A stretch of DNA of 64,000 bases, taken from Fonsecaea monophora (lineage: Eukaryota > Ascomycota > Eurotiomycetes > Chaetothyriales > Herpotrichiellaceae). Both the position numbers and the translations under genes were made by a program. Each line of letters opens with the position of its first letter. The first letter of the stretch is position 1. Below, in pieces: positions 53,260 to 64,000 of the stretch. The notes under the pieces are model-generated. The model made no database searches and was not told where the DNA came from. It was given only the letters and a program-made list of their open reading frames with translations. The stretch is from assembly GCF_001642475.1 (NCBI RefSeq), contig NW_019173981.1, positions 178,281 to 242,280 of the forward strand, in the 5' to 3' direction.

Positions 53260-54924
53260 ATGGTTTCTCTGTGGGGGAATAGCAAGAAGGATAATGACCA
53301 CGCACCTCAAGAAGAGGAAGAAGACAGCGCCGCAGCCACCACATCCCATCATCAATCCAGCGGTCCCTCAGAAGAAGCCAATGAAAGAACACGGCTATTG
53401 CCTCGCCGTGATCGAGGTCCCGGCTTTCTCAGTCCTGATGATCCTGCTGTAGGTCTTCACAAACGGCCCGACACATCAGCAAGCTAATCGTCCTCCTAGG
53501 TAACACCTTACAACCTCTTCTCGGTCAGAGCTCTACGATGGCTCGAAGTTTTCTTCTTGATGATCACCTGTCTATGGTGGACCTTACTTTTCATCTCCAT
53601 CTTTGTCAGCCCTCCGCGTTTCAATTCGAGAGGCTCGGGCTTCTTCGACGTCGCCTGGACAACCCTCACTATCGGCAATATCCTGACGGCTCTCCTCTTC
53701 TTTGCCACTCCATCGACTGCTATGAGCGTTTTGAGCATGGCAATCTCTGTCATTCTGCTGATCGACATGATCATTATCCTCGCAGTACCTCGCATTAGGC
53801 TGGAAGAAGGCTGGATCGGAGTCGCTTCGGTAATATGGGCAGCCCTAATTGGCCTATACAATGTCGTCACAAATAGGACGGTCCAATGGGGAAAGGCAGA
53901 AGAAGAAGTGCGTCTTACAGGTCGTCAAGAGACCCGTCGTTCTCTTCGAGAATGGTGTGCTGTACTGACTGCCACCGTCCTTATGGCCCTGTACGTGGTT
54001 ATTGTTGTCTTGCTTACGGCTGTCCTGGTGTTGCGCTCGAGGGACGCTACACTAAGGCCTCCTGGCAAGCGGTACTTGGTGGATGGTGACAAATACGCCG
54101 TCCATCTCGCTTGCGTTGGCAACCAGACCTTTGACGCAGATGGCAACGCGAAACCTACCGTCTTACTTGAGGGAGGATATATGCCTGTGGAAGACAGCTT
54201 CGAGGGATGGGTTTACGATGCATGGACGAACGGTACCATTGACCGATACTGCTACTGGGATCGACCTGGGATTGCATGGTCTGACAACGCGCCGTCTCCA
54301 CACTCGGCTGGCATGTCTGCAGATGCAATTTCTGAAGCGCTGGCCATTGCAGGTGAGGAAGGCCCATGGATCTTGGTATCTGCTGGCATCGGTAGTGTCT
54401 ACAGCAGAGTCTTCTCTGCTAGACATCCGCGTGATATCAGGGGGATGATGTTCATCGATGGTCTTCATGAAGATCTTCTTTATAAAGTCGGCGCACCTGG
54501 TCGTGGGTTCATCCTGTGGGGACGTGGAATCATTTCTCCGCTCGGACTCGATCGCTTGGCCGGGGCTTTGTTCAAGGGCCGTACTAAAGAGGATCGTGTG
54601 TATGGCAAGTCCTCCTACCAGGGCGGCAAGTTTATCAAGAACAAGCTGCAAGAAAACCTGGTTGCAGACTCGTTGACCAAGAACGAGGTTGTCAGCGCTC
54701 GCAATATCCAGGATCGTGGCGTTCCTCTTGTCGTCGTCACTTCTGGGGTTCACCTGAAAAGGGATAAGGATTGGGAACGAAAGCAAGAGGATTTGACAAA
54801 AGTGACAGACAAGTTGGTAGCATGGGAGATTGTGAAAGGTGCACCGTCAGAAGAAGTTTGGAGAGCAGACGAAGGACGAAAGATTCTGGAAAAGCGGCTG
54901 GGAGAATTGTACAAGGATGCATAA
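53260..54924 (+). CDS. DUF2417 membrane protein with alpha/beta-hydrolase-like domain
   Basis: Two exons (53260-53448, 53500-54924) give 537 residues. A short acidic, disordered N-terminus with a dileucine-type NERTRLLPRR motif is followed by about five hydrophobic segments between residues 75 and 260 (for example VFFLMITCLWWTLLFISIFV, AMSVLSMAISVILLIDMIII, LTATVLMALYVVIVVLLTAVL). The rest resembles an alpha/beta hydrolase but lacks a clear GxSxG (the corresponding area reads VSAGIGSVYS). Fungal homologues are annotated as DUF2417 or 'mitochondrial integral membrane protein'; the NERTRLL motif would suit vacuolar sorting. Function is not established. Confidence 0.82.
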
Positions 54925-55647
54925 TGAGTGTGGGGGTTCTTCCATTTGGCGTGGGCGATGCTTCGAGCTTGAGCATGTTGATACTAGCAGCGTTGCCGGT
55001 ATGTCAGGGAGCACATGTATGATGGAGTTTGATTGAATTACTAGCATACGATATCCTCTGGATTGTCTCGATGAGCACGGGTCTGTACGTGTCCTTCTGA
55101 TGGATGTTGACGTATCAAAGCGCGAGAAAATGTCTGTTTTGATCATTGTAAATGGCAATAGAAACGAAAATGGCAGAAACCGAAGGAATTATCACTTTGA
55201 ACGCATTATACCAAGTAGATTTGTAATGCAGCCTTGCGAGTATTCGACCAGTGTTGGGAGTGGTATTTGCGCCACTACAGCCACCACAGCCACAGCCCTG
55301 CATGACGTAAGATTTGGAGCCTGGCCACAAAGCGTTTTCGGAGAAGTTGTCACTGGTTGTCCGTGATCATCTCGCATGAGGACTGAGCCAACCATCAACT
55401 TCGCCATCGAGAGCCTCGCTACCATCAGGTATACGAATTCTTCGAGGCTACTTCGACCTTTTGCGTTTGTTTTCTTTGTTGTCCTTTATTTCACCTCACC
55501 TCATACTTGCCCTCACTCACGCTGGGGTTGTTCTCTGTCCCTCATATATCTCCCACGGGACTTTGATCATCTGCTCTTTGCCCTACATCCGCTAGACTTG
55601 ACTCGCCCTCCCTCTGTCCTCGCGCGGACGCCCCGCACCCTTCAACC
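54925..55647. other. Intergenic before NPL4
   Basis: No gene was recognised. It holds the DUF2417 gene 3' end and the NPL4 promoter, with a CT-rich stretch near 55490-55600. Confidence 0.4.
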
Positions 55648-57664
55648 ATGTTGTTACGATTCGAGTCGAAATGGGGCCAGTTCCGACTGAACGTCGAGCC
55701 TACCGAACATTTCTCATCCCTGACTTCCCTGGTAACTCCAATCCCGTGTGCCTGAGGGAAACCTTGAATTCGCTAATATGATGGGCGTTTCCAGATCCTT
55801 GACCACCTTCCCCCGAATACCGACGCCTCTTCAATAGTCCTTAGCAACAAGCCCGTCAGCTCGAAACCCGACCCAAGTCGAGAGCGACGTCTCGTCGACC
55901 TCCCCGGGGTAGAACTGCGCCAGGTTGGACTCAAACATGGAGATAAGTTGTATGTCGGGTTTTCTGAACATGACACCATACCCAACGGTCACACCAACGG
56001 TGATGTCGCATCTGCCCCTCGACGCTTGAACGGCACCATCGCATTACCAGAGCCTGCGGCTCCTGTAACCGCTCCGACAATTACCTCTCCGACACTTGTT
56101 AAAAATCCATGGGAAGTTGTGCAACAATCTGCCTTGGACGACAGGTTAGACAAGCTGGATGGAAAGATTTCAAGACCCAGAGACCTTAAGATGTGTCGAC
56201 ATGGGCCAAAAGGCATGTGTGATTATTGCCAGCCTCTAGAACCCTACGACAAGAAATACCTCGACGAGAAGAAAATAAAGCATCTATCCTTCCACAGCTA
56301 TCTGCGCAAAATCAACTCCGCCACGAATAAGCCCGAATTGAAGAGCTCGTACATGCCCCCGCTTTCTGAACCTTACTATCGAGTGAAGAAGGACTGCCCG
56401 TCTGGCCATCCTCCCTGGCCCGAAGGAATATGTACGAAATGTCAACCGAGCGCTATCACATTACAGCCACAAGAGTTTCGAATGGTGGACCATGTTGAAT
56501 TTTCCTCGGCAGATATGGTGGACAAACTGATCGATTTCTGGAGAAAATCAGGCGCTCAACGGCTGGGGTTTTTGTATGGTCGATACGAAGAATACACAGA
56601 AGTCCCCTTGGGTGTGAAGGCTGTGGTTGAAGCCATCTACGAACCACCTCAAATGTGCGAAGTTGACGGGCTCACACTGCTCGAATGGCCGAATGAAAAG
56701 GATGTCGATGACGTTGCCCGCCTTTGTGGACTCGAACGGGTGGGAGTCATTTTCACCGATCTACTGGCCCCTGAAGAAGGAGAGGGTCAAGCTGTTTGCA
56801 AGCGACACATCGACTCGTATTTTCTTTCATCTCTGGAGATTGCCTTTGCGGCTCGGCTCCAATCTCAATATCCAAAGCCTTCGAAATGGAGCGAGACGGG
56901 CCGGTTCGGTTCAAATTTCGTAACATGCGTTGTCACCGGAGATGAGGACGAAAGTATCACGATCCGAGCTTACCAGGCATCAAATGCCGCTGTCGAGATG
57001 GTTCGCGCAGACATTGTGGAACCTTCGGCAGATCCTTCGGTGATGTTGGTCCAGTCCGAAGACGATCAAGGCCCGAACGGGAGAACTCGATACATACCTG
57101 AAGTTTTCTACCGTCGTTTCAATGAGTATGGTGCAAATGTGCAAGAGAATGCTAAGCCCAGCTTCCCCGTGGAATATTTGTTGGTGTCCTTGACAGCGGG
57201 AATGCCCATCAAGCCGAACCCTCTGTTCAAGAACGGCAAGTTTCCAGTTGAGAATCGGGAAGCTGTGGCCGAGGGCCAGGATCCAGCGGACGTGGCTAAA
57301 CAACTGCGCTCGTCACAATCGATCGACGCAGTTTCCGACTTCCACCTCTTGTGCTTTTTGCACGGTATGGGTGTATTCAGCAAGGTAAGTTGACTCTCTT
57401 GGAGACGAGACATGTATTTGACCGTCATTATAGGAAGAAGAACAGATCCTATGCCGAGTGGCAACCACGCATGACCAGGTGGACGCGATCCATTTGACGG
57501 AATCACCAGGATGGGGGACCTTGTTGGCGATACTCGAAACATATGGTGAGCGGCCCTTGAAGCGTCCGTGGCGTTTGCAGACAGAGGATGAATCTTTCGA
57601 CCCTGGCAGCCCGTCAGAAAGTCTGGCTAAGCGATTCAAACAGGCGGCTAGTCTTGACCACTGA
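55648..57664 (+). CDS. NPL4: Nuclear protein localisation protein 4 (Npl4), Cdc48 cofactor
   Basis: Three exons (55648-55731, 55795-57384, 57434-57664) give 634 residues. It starts with the ubiquitin-like domain MLLRFESKWGQFRLNVEP, then the zinc-ribbon blocks MCRHGPKGMCDYC and CPSGHPPWPEGICTKCQPSAI, the NPL4 motif region RMVDHVEFSSADMVDKLIDFWRKSG and the inactive MPN-type domain QRLGFLYGRYE, GVIFTDLL, DSYFLSSLEIAFAA. The last exon carries LLAILETYGERPLKRPW. Npl4 with Ufd1 recruits polyubiquitinated substrates to Cdc48/p97 for ER-associated degradation and other extraction tasks. Start selection is supported by the N-terminal family pattern. Confidence 0.93.
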
Positions 57665-59887
57665 GGACCAGAATTGAGAGCCCGAGGCCGACGAAAACAT
57701 CAGAGTCCGATTATGTCACAATTCCAGCAGCATTAGCAGTTCTTTGCATAGCAGAAGGGGGGCGGCGTGTCCAGGTATCAGTCAATGACCCTTACGGTGG
57801 GAGCTGCATGGGATGGTGGTTGGATTTGTACAACTAAACCGATATGCCCGATAGCTAGTGGACGATGTGAATGACAAAAAGAGTACGGGTACCGGTGGAG
57901 AAACATGTCAATCTGAAAGAAGCCACTACCAAAGGAGATGATGCCCGTTTGGATCAACATGCAGAATTCAAGGGTACGCGCGGATGGGCCACCAGGGCTA
58001 GAGGGGGATGGGCCCCTGTGTGCTGATCGACAGAGGTCGAGTTAATGATCGACACAGGCAAGGCCCGGACGAGGTGAACAGACACATTTCCCGGGAGCAT
58101 TTCTCCAGTGGGAGCAGCGTGCTAGACTTCTATTCCCTGGATAACATAAGTCAGCTGCGCCCATCAATTGAATGCTCTGAGGGGGAGTTGTCGTGAATGA
58201 GTATCCACCGTCGATGAGTCTTTTTTTTAACCTCGTGCCTCGTAACCGCCAGTGACGTGTACTTGTTGAAATGATGGAGGGATGACGAAGTGATGATGGC
58301 CAAGAAAGTAAAACAGTGATCATCTGCCTTGTTCTGCTTTGCTGGAGAGAGGGAATTGTGGTACGACAAATGATGGGCGGTTTCTAGAAGGCTGATGGAA
58401 GCCTGACACGGTCAATAAAAGAGGGGTGCCTGGATGAGGGAGGCAGGGAGGTCATGACTGCGCAATGGTTCCCAGCCACACCAGCTGAAGAATGAGAAAG
58501 ACGGTCAAGGCAGCTAAGAAAAGGTAAGCTCAATGGCGGGGATGATGAGAAGAAACTGGATACCTTCTGTGCATACCAGGTAAGTAGGCTGACATAGCTG
58601 GCAGCATATTTGTATGGTCAGTTATGGTGTAGGCACCCAAGTAGGCACCTTAGGACGTCCCGGAGGCACCCACGATAGACGGGAGGAGCACAGGTCACTT
58701 GCCCCTAAGGATGGATGGCACCCAGATGGGATGGGATGGGATGGGACGATGGGCAAGGGAGGGAAACAAGTCGTAGTGGACCTTGAAGGAGGGTGAGCAT
58801 TGGTGACTGGCGCACTTGGTCACTGGAGGACCCCTAACTCTACTTAGAAGGGCCTGCCGTTTTGTCTATCGCCCGCTAACCTATTGGCCCTCAACTGCAC
58901 CCCCCAGCATGCCCACATCAGGCCCTAATTGGCTCTCGTGGGCATGCATTGGCCTGCTCCGCACTTCGATTGCACCTTCGCTCGCGCTTCTCTTCGGCTT
59001 CCCTTGCGCTTCCTTTTTCCTTCCATAGCAGATCCACCCCCATTGTCAGACCCAATTGCGTCTTGTGCTTTGTGCCACCAGGCCAACTAATCCTCGGGGA
59101 GGGTTCGCCCTAAGCCTGTGAGGGCTCGGCCTCTCGATTTCGCTCTCTGTCGCCCCCAGCGAAGCCAACTCGCAAGTGTCTACCACTACTACTACACTTA
59201 TCCACTCCTGCTACCACTTGCCCTGACCTCCTGCGACCAGAACCAAGCTCGAATCCCTCCCTCTCCCATTTGCCTGCACAAACCCTCACTGCTCCCAGTC
59301 CTCTGTTCCTCAATTCTTCGATCGGATCTCCGCCAGGTCAACTTTCACCATCTCATCGGAGAGCTGTCTGTGTTTCGCCTGTCTGCAGCTTCAGTCACTT
59401 TCCCCGGCGGCGTCTGCGACTACCCGAAGACTCGAAAAACTTGACAGCTGCGACCTGCCACCCACTCGCAGCTTGCCTTACCATCCTCCCATCCACACTC
59501 CCCGATTCTCGACGGCATCGAATCAGCGCAGCCTGAGCGTGTATGACTCGTCTCATATCGGCCCTGGTAACCTCGTCGAGCTCCTGAGCCAAAGTTTGTC
59601 TCTTTCCGCCTGACCGCAAGTGAGGAGAGTACTTTTACTCTCCCACTCATTCGAGGACCACCCGTCTTCTCGCGCGCAATGGGCCTACAATAAGCGTACA
59701 TCGTCCTCGAGTTGTCTGTCAGATTTATTGTAAATTTGTCTGGAGTTTCATAACGTCACCGGAGGAGGAAACGGCAAAATCGAGGTCTCACAAATCGTCC
59801 CGACGGCCGTTTGATCGCATTATGGGCCCGTGAACCCTCTTGAAGCGACGGTCTCTTCTCCTTGCCATTCAAACCATCGCTGACGCC
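57665..59887. other. Long gene-free interval upstream of the phosphodiesterase gene
   Basis: 2.2 kb with no convincing gene. It includes ATGGGATGGG-type short tandem units near 58725-58750 and a CT-rich, probably transcribed leader from about 59150 to 59880. Confidence 0.4.
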
Positions 59888-62800
59888 ATGGACCCTTCCG
59901 CCTGTCGAGTCATATACATTGACGAAAGATTCAACACCGAAAGATGGATTTCTCGGGAGGGGCTGTCTCCTAGCACGCCCGCAAGAGCAGATTCGCAGGT
60001 GGAATTCTCGGACCTGCCCCTCGACTTGCAGACCAACGTCAATGCCTTTTTGACTGTATTCAACCAAGGTAAGTAGAGCTGCCTGTTTTGAGCTCCGACC
60101 GCGACTGACGCCGAGATATCAAGTGTACGTATGCAGTTCTGGTAGGGCATTTTCCACAAAACTCTCCGAACTTCACGACCAGGTCAAGCTCGATTGTACT
60201 CCGATACTTGCCTGCTTTGACGTCGGCTCCGAGTCAAAGCGTGAGCATACCAAAGCGAGACCCAGATTCTTTCCCTCCTCCGATTCTCCATTACCATCCC
60301 CAAGCTTGCTTAGGAAGGAAATCACCTTCTCCTCTGAGTCCGACGAGTCATACGGCCTTCAACTGCTGTCCCGCATAGCATCCGATCTCCAAGTTGACGA
60401 GGGTGTCAAGCTGATAATACCGGTGGCGATTGTGCAACCCAAACGGAATGATTCCCACGATCAGGCTCTGGAGACAGAGCCTCAACCCGAGGTCTCTCGG
60501 GCACCATTTGGCCCTGAGTCCAAACCCGTTGCGATCGAAGACAAGTCGGATATCATCGACGCGCAGTTAATGTTACAGTGCCTGGATGCTGGAGCGCTCG
60601 ATGTTGTGAAGAGTCCATTGGACAAAGCCGGGATCATGGGTCTGACGGTCCACGCCTACCGGATATACAAGAACGCAAAAAAGGAGCAAGCAGGTTTCAT
60701 GGCCATGGCTCGGAGGAATCGCAAGCAATCATGGGTCGGTATGGAAGAAGAGAAACCCTATGCTTATCTTCGCGAAGCCATGGTGAAAAAGTTACTCAAG
60801 GGGATTTGCGAACCGCAAAATATCATCGAGGATTACCAGCATCGTGACTTGTATGTGCAGGAGTCCCGGAAAGAGGCCGTCGCCCAAGCTGTCGGCCGTT
60901 GGGACTTTTCTGGCCATGACTTTACAGAGGATGAACTCGTCTACGCTGGCTATTTTATGCTGGATCATTGTCTTCAGATGGAGGAGTGTGAGCAGTGGAG
61001 CATGAATCAACGTGAGTTCCATCGTCGACTGATATCGTTGCACCTCGCTGACCCATGAAACAGGCGACCTACTTCACTTTATGCAAGGGTGCCGTGTAGC
61101 ATACAATTCGTTTGTCCTTTATCACAACTTCAGGCACGCTGTCGATGTCTTGCAATCAGTTTTCTACTTCCTCCTCCAAATAGGCACTCTACCACCTTAT
61201 CCTGCAGGTGCCGAACCATCACCTTTTGCAGACAAGAAGTCACCAATAGCACGACTTTTAGGGCCCTTCGAAGCACTCACCCTTTTGGTCTCGGCCATTG
61301 GTCACGATGTTGGCCATCCTGGCGTCAACAACATGTTTCTGGTCAAGTTGAATGCGCCTCTTGCGCAATTGTACAACGATCAGTCGGTTCTCGAGGCCTT
61401 TCACTGTGCGGCTTACTCTCAAATTCTTCGGCGACATTGGAACACTGCATTCCAGGATAAGGCTCTTCGGAGACTGATGATCAGCACCATTCTCGCCACA
61501 GATATGGGGATCCATTCCGACTACATGCAACAACTGGGCAATTTGCAGGAGAAAATCCATGAAAGCGGAGCGACTGATGGATGGTCACCAAAGGACATCG
61601 ACTGGGCGCGGACTTTGGCTTGTGGGCTATTGATTAAATGCGCTGACATCAGCAATGTGGTATGTTCACATCATCTCATGTCTGATCCATTCCTCCTACT
61701 GACAGTGCCAGGCTCGACCATGGTTGGTGGCCGAAAAATGGACCCATCTACTTCAGAAGGAGTTTGCGCATCAAGGAGAGATGGAGCAAGCCGTGGGAAT
61801 GGAGACGACACTCTTTGGCGGCCCTCCTGAATTGGGAAATATGCTGAAGCTTGCTAATGGCCAGATCGGCTTCATGACCATCTTTGCACATCCGCTTTTC
61901 GCCAACGTTGCTGACATAATTCCTGCCATGCGGTTCGCTGCCGACGAGATCCTGACCAACAAAGGAGTTTGGTTTACAAGAGCCGAGCATGAAAAGAAAC
62001 TCCAGCTTGTCATGAAGGGAACTGGGCCTGGTGATGGAGGTTCAATAAGTCCCAGGACCCAAAGTCCTGTCGGCCGACTGCAGGACCATGGAAAAGAGAA
62101 ACATCTGCCGGTGTCTCCACTCCGAGACGGTAATCATTCGCCAGAGAAGCCGCGCTCGGAATCTGGACGTGGCCGACAGGGTAGTAACACCACACCACAA
62201 GACAGTACTCATCGGTTGTCATTAGCAGATGCTGCAGGGATAGCCGTCTCAACCACCCGTGACCGATCTGCCTCGAAATCTAAACAGAATTTGAATGCGG
62301 CTGATCAGGAATGGGCCAGCTCAGCCCTTGTCAACGGTGAACATATCCCGGCGCAACTTACGCTGGATACCACTCACAGAGAAGAGAGGAATGGCACCAC
62401 TTCCAGCAATACTCCGCGGCTAGCCTCATTATCAAATGACACCACAGAACCTATACAACCCTTCAACGATCCAAGAAGGGATAATGCGGTATCAATGCGC
62501 GCAGGAACAGAGGCTATCCCCCAGGAAGCTTTGGAGGGAAATAACGCCTCAGAAGCAGAAAATATGCAAAAATTCAATTTTGCGACCTCGAAAAAGGACG
62601 AGCCAGTACGAACCTACGATCCCCAACGTCAATACAATCCTTCACATCCCGGCCTTCGTGCCAGCGCCCCAGCAAGCGACGTCGAATCTAAGCAGCCTAA
62701 AATTGAATCGATCAATACGTCACCGACCGCCAGGTCGCCTCAAAGCGACAACACCACGAGTGGCATCCTGAGAGGTGGTGGCGGTGGTGAGGGGCACATT

Positions 62801-63196
62801 TTGACCCCTAGCGGAAGCACTGAAGCTACAAGCTACACTTCAGACAAAAGCGAAGAACTGACGAGGCTTCGAAACAGTCTCCAAGCCATACGCAACCGGG
62901 CAGTAAGTGCACCGATGCACTCAGGAAGTCCGGTACTGAGACCCAGTTTTAGCATGGGCAGTAACAGCGCAACCAGCAGAGAGAGCAGCAAATATGATAT
63001 TCATACGACCATCTTGAGTAATGGAGACGTGGAAGATGCAAGCGCCAAAGACAGGAAAGCCAGTACCAAGACTATGGGCAGGAGAAGGAGCAGACTAAAA
63101 CTGGGGCTCGCATTCTGGAAGAGAAACCGAAGCGAGAAGAGCATCGAGGGCGAGATGTTCAGACCAGATAGTCAGGGAAGCGGAGGCAGAGGATGA
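59888..63196 (+). CDS. PDE2: 3',5'-cyclic-nucleotide phosphodiesterase (fungal PDE2/PdeB-type)
   Basis: Four exons (59888-60068, 60124-61011, 61064-61659, 61712-63196) give 1049 residues. The N-terminal third includes a receiver-like segment (DAQLMLQCLDAGALDVVKSPLDKAGIMGLTVHAYR in outline) lacking an obvious phosphoacceptor. The class I PDE catalytic domain follows with YHNFRHAVDVLQS, GHDVGHPGVNN, ILATDMGIHSDYM, KCADISNVARPW and GQIGFMTIFAHPLF; metal-binding histidines and aspartates of the HD core are all present. A disordered Ser/Asn-rich tail of nearly 400 residues ends the protein. It hydrolyses cAMP and so tunes PKA signalling. The first intron acceptor (AAG at 60123) is the least certain join. 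Confidence 0.9.
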
Positions 63197-63808
63197 AAGC
63201 AGTCAAGAGCTGGGAGAGGTTTGATTTACAGCGTTGCGAGTGGCATTTAGTCTGGATCTTGTGAGTTGATTGGGAGGGTTTGTCTGTCAAAACGCGGGTC
63301 TTATGGGAGGTTATGGGAGTTTGGGGGGTCCGAGGAGTTTCGAGCTCTTTGCTGCTTGGGGGGGCTATTTTGGGTGCCACAGATTTGAACTTGATTCACG
63401 AACGGGATGGACGATTCTGAGCATGAAGGGGGGAATGCGCATGGTCGCTTCTTATGATGTAACTCATGGGAGGAGAACAAAGGGTTGTGACAGGCATGAA
63501 GAAAACGGGGTATGAAAAAGGTCCCCAGTGGAAAAGGGGAGGCCAGCGGCGACGCTGAGTCTGGGACCGAGCTTGGACGATCTGAAACCGACAATGCCAT
63601 TGATACCTATGGTACGGGTATAGACAGTGTACGATGATCGAGTTGTTCGCTTCCAGGACTAATATGAGTTTTGACAGATGAGATAGAAAAAGGACCTCTC
63701 GTCTCTCTCGTCCCTCTCGTTTCAAACACGAATGACCGAAAAATGACCTCAATCCCTTGCCACTTTTGTATTAAGCAGGAGTTGATAAAGTGGTGGTGGG
63801 TCACTATA

Positions 63809-63875
<67 letters not shown>

Positions 63876-64000
63876 AAAGAGATAAGATGTAAGGTGGAAG
63901 AGAAGCCCTCAACGGAGACTGTCTCTTAGACACCTGTCCGAGCCCACGACAACAGAATAAAACTCCGACAGCCTTCTGCTACTAAAAAAACAATAGAAGA
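63197..64000. other. 3' flank of the phosphodiesterase gene
   Basis: No gene recognised up to the window end. It includes the GT microsatellite listed separately. Confidence 0.4.
63817..63869. repeat. (GT)n microsatellite, about 26 units
   Basis: An uninterrupted GT dinucleotide run in the intergenic region right of the phosphodiesterase gene. Confidence 0.95.

Noticed and set aside
63607..63933. Frame with (TH)n repeat
   Set aside because: Produced solely by translation of the GT/CA microsatellite.
1..64000. tRNA, rRNA, CRISPR, terminal-repeat transposon
   Set aside because: No cloverleaf with A/B boxes, repeat-spacer array, LTR or inverted-repeat element was recognised by eye; small or degenerate elements could have been missed.

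Overview
This is nuclear DNA of a filamentous ascomycete (Pezizomycotina). Genes have short GT-AG introns of about 50-100 bases and no operon-like overlaps. The gene repertoire is also typical: fungal Zn2Cys6 regulators, a vanillyl-alcohol-oxidase-type flavoenzyme, Drs1, Npl4, a Cps1/DIP2-type adenylation protein and a fungal PdeB-type phosphodiesterase. A black-yeast-like (Chaetothyriales) source would fit the catabolic character, but that is only an impression. No tRNA, rRNA, CRISPR or intact transposon was recognised.

Bases 1-9300 are a partly decayed flank: a class III CoA-transferase running off the left edge, a decayed MFS transporter fused head-to-head with a decayed cyclase (junction near base 3047), an intact HSL-type alpha/beta hydrolase, a short relic of an AtuA (acyclic terpene utilisation, DUF1446) gene, and an intact Zn2Cys6 regulator.

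Bases 10567-30325 form a catabolic cluster. It holds a biotin-dependent acyl-CoA carboxylase alpha subunit and beta subunit of the methylcrotonyl/geranyl-CoA carboxylase type, one polypeptide fusing an HMG-CoA lyase to a LiuC-like enoyl-CoA hydratase, an isovaleryl-CoA-dehydrogenase-like enzyme, a 4-coumarate-CoA-ligase-like enzyme, a regulator combining C2H2 fingers with a Zn2Cys6 cluster, a vanillyl-alcohol-oxidase-type flavoprotein and a cytochrome P450. Read as a route: the P450 and flavoenzyme oxidise a (phenolic?) substrate, the ligase activates the acid, the dehydrogenase makes an enoyl-CoA, the carboxylase carboxylates a 3-methyl-branched enoyl-CoA, and the fusion protein hydrates and cleaves the product. 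Three of these enzymes end in peroxisomal PTS1 tripeptides (SKL, SRL, AKL), so much of this normally mitochondrial leucine-type chemistry may run in peroxisomes. The AtuA relic makes an isoprenoid or prenyl-type substrate attractive, but the substrate is not shown by the sequence.

Bases 31146-36833 hold two tail-to-tail uncharacterised genes (one apparently broken) and a zinc alcohol dehydrogenase. From 37796 to the right end the content is housekeeping: a DIP2/Cps1-like double adenylation protein, adenine phosphoribosyltransferase, the Drs1 helicase, protein phosphatase methylesterase, a DUF2417 membrane hydrolase, Npl4 and a cyclic-nucleotide phosphodiesterase, separated by long gene-free intergenic stretches. 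Exon borders below were chosen by eye from splice signals and reading-frame continuity.
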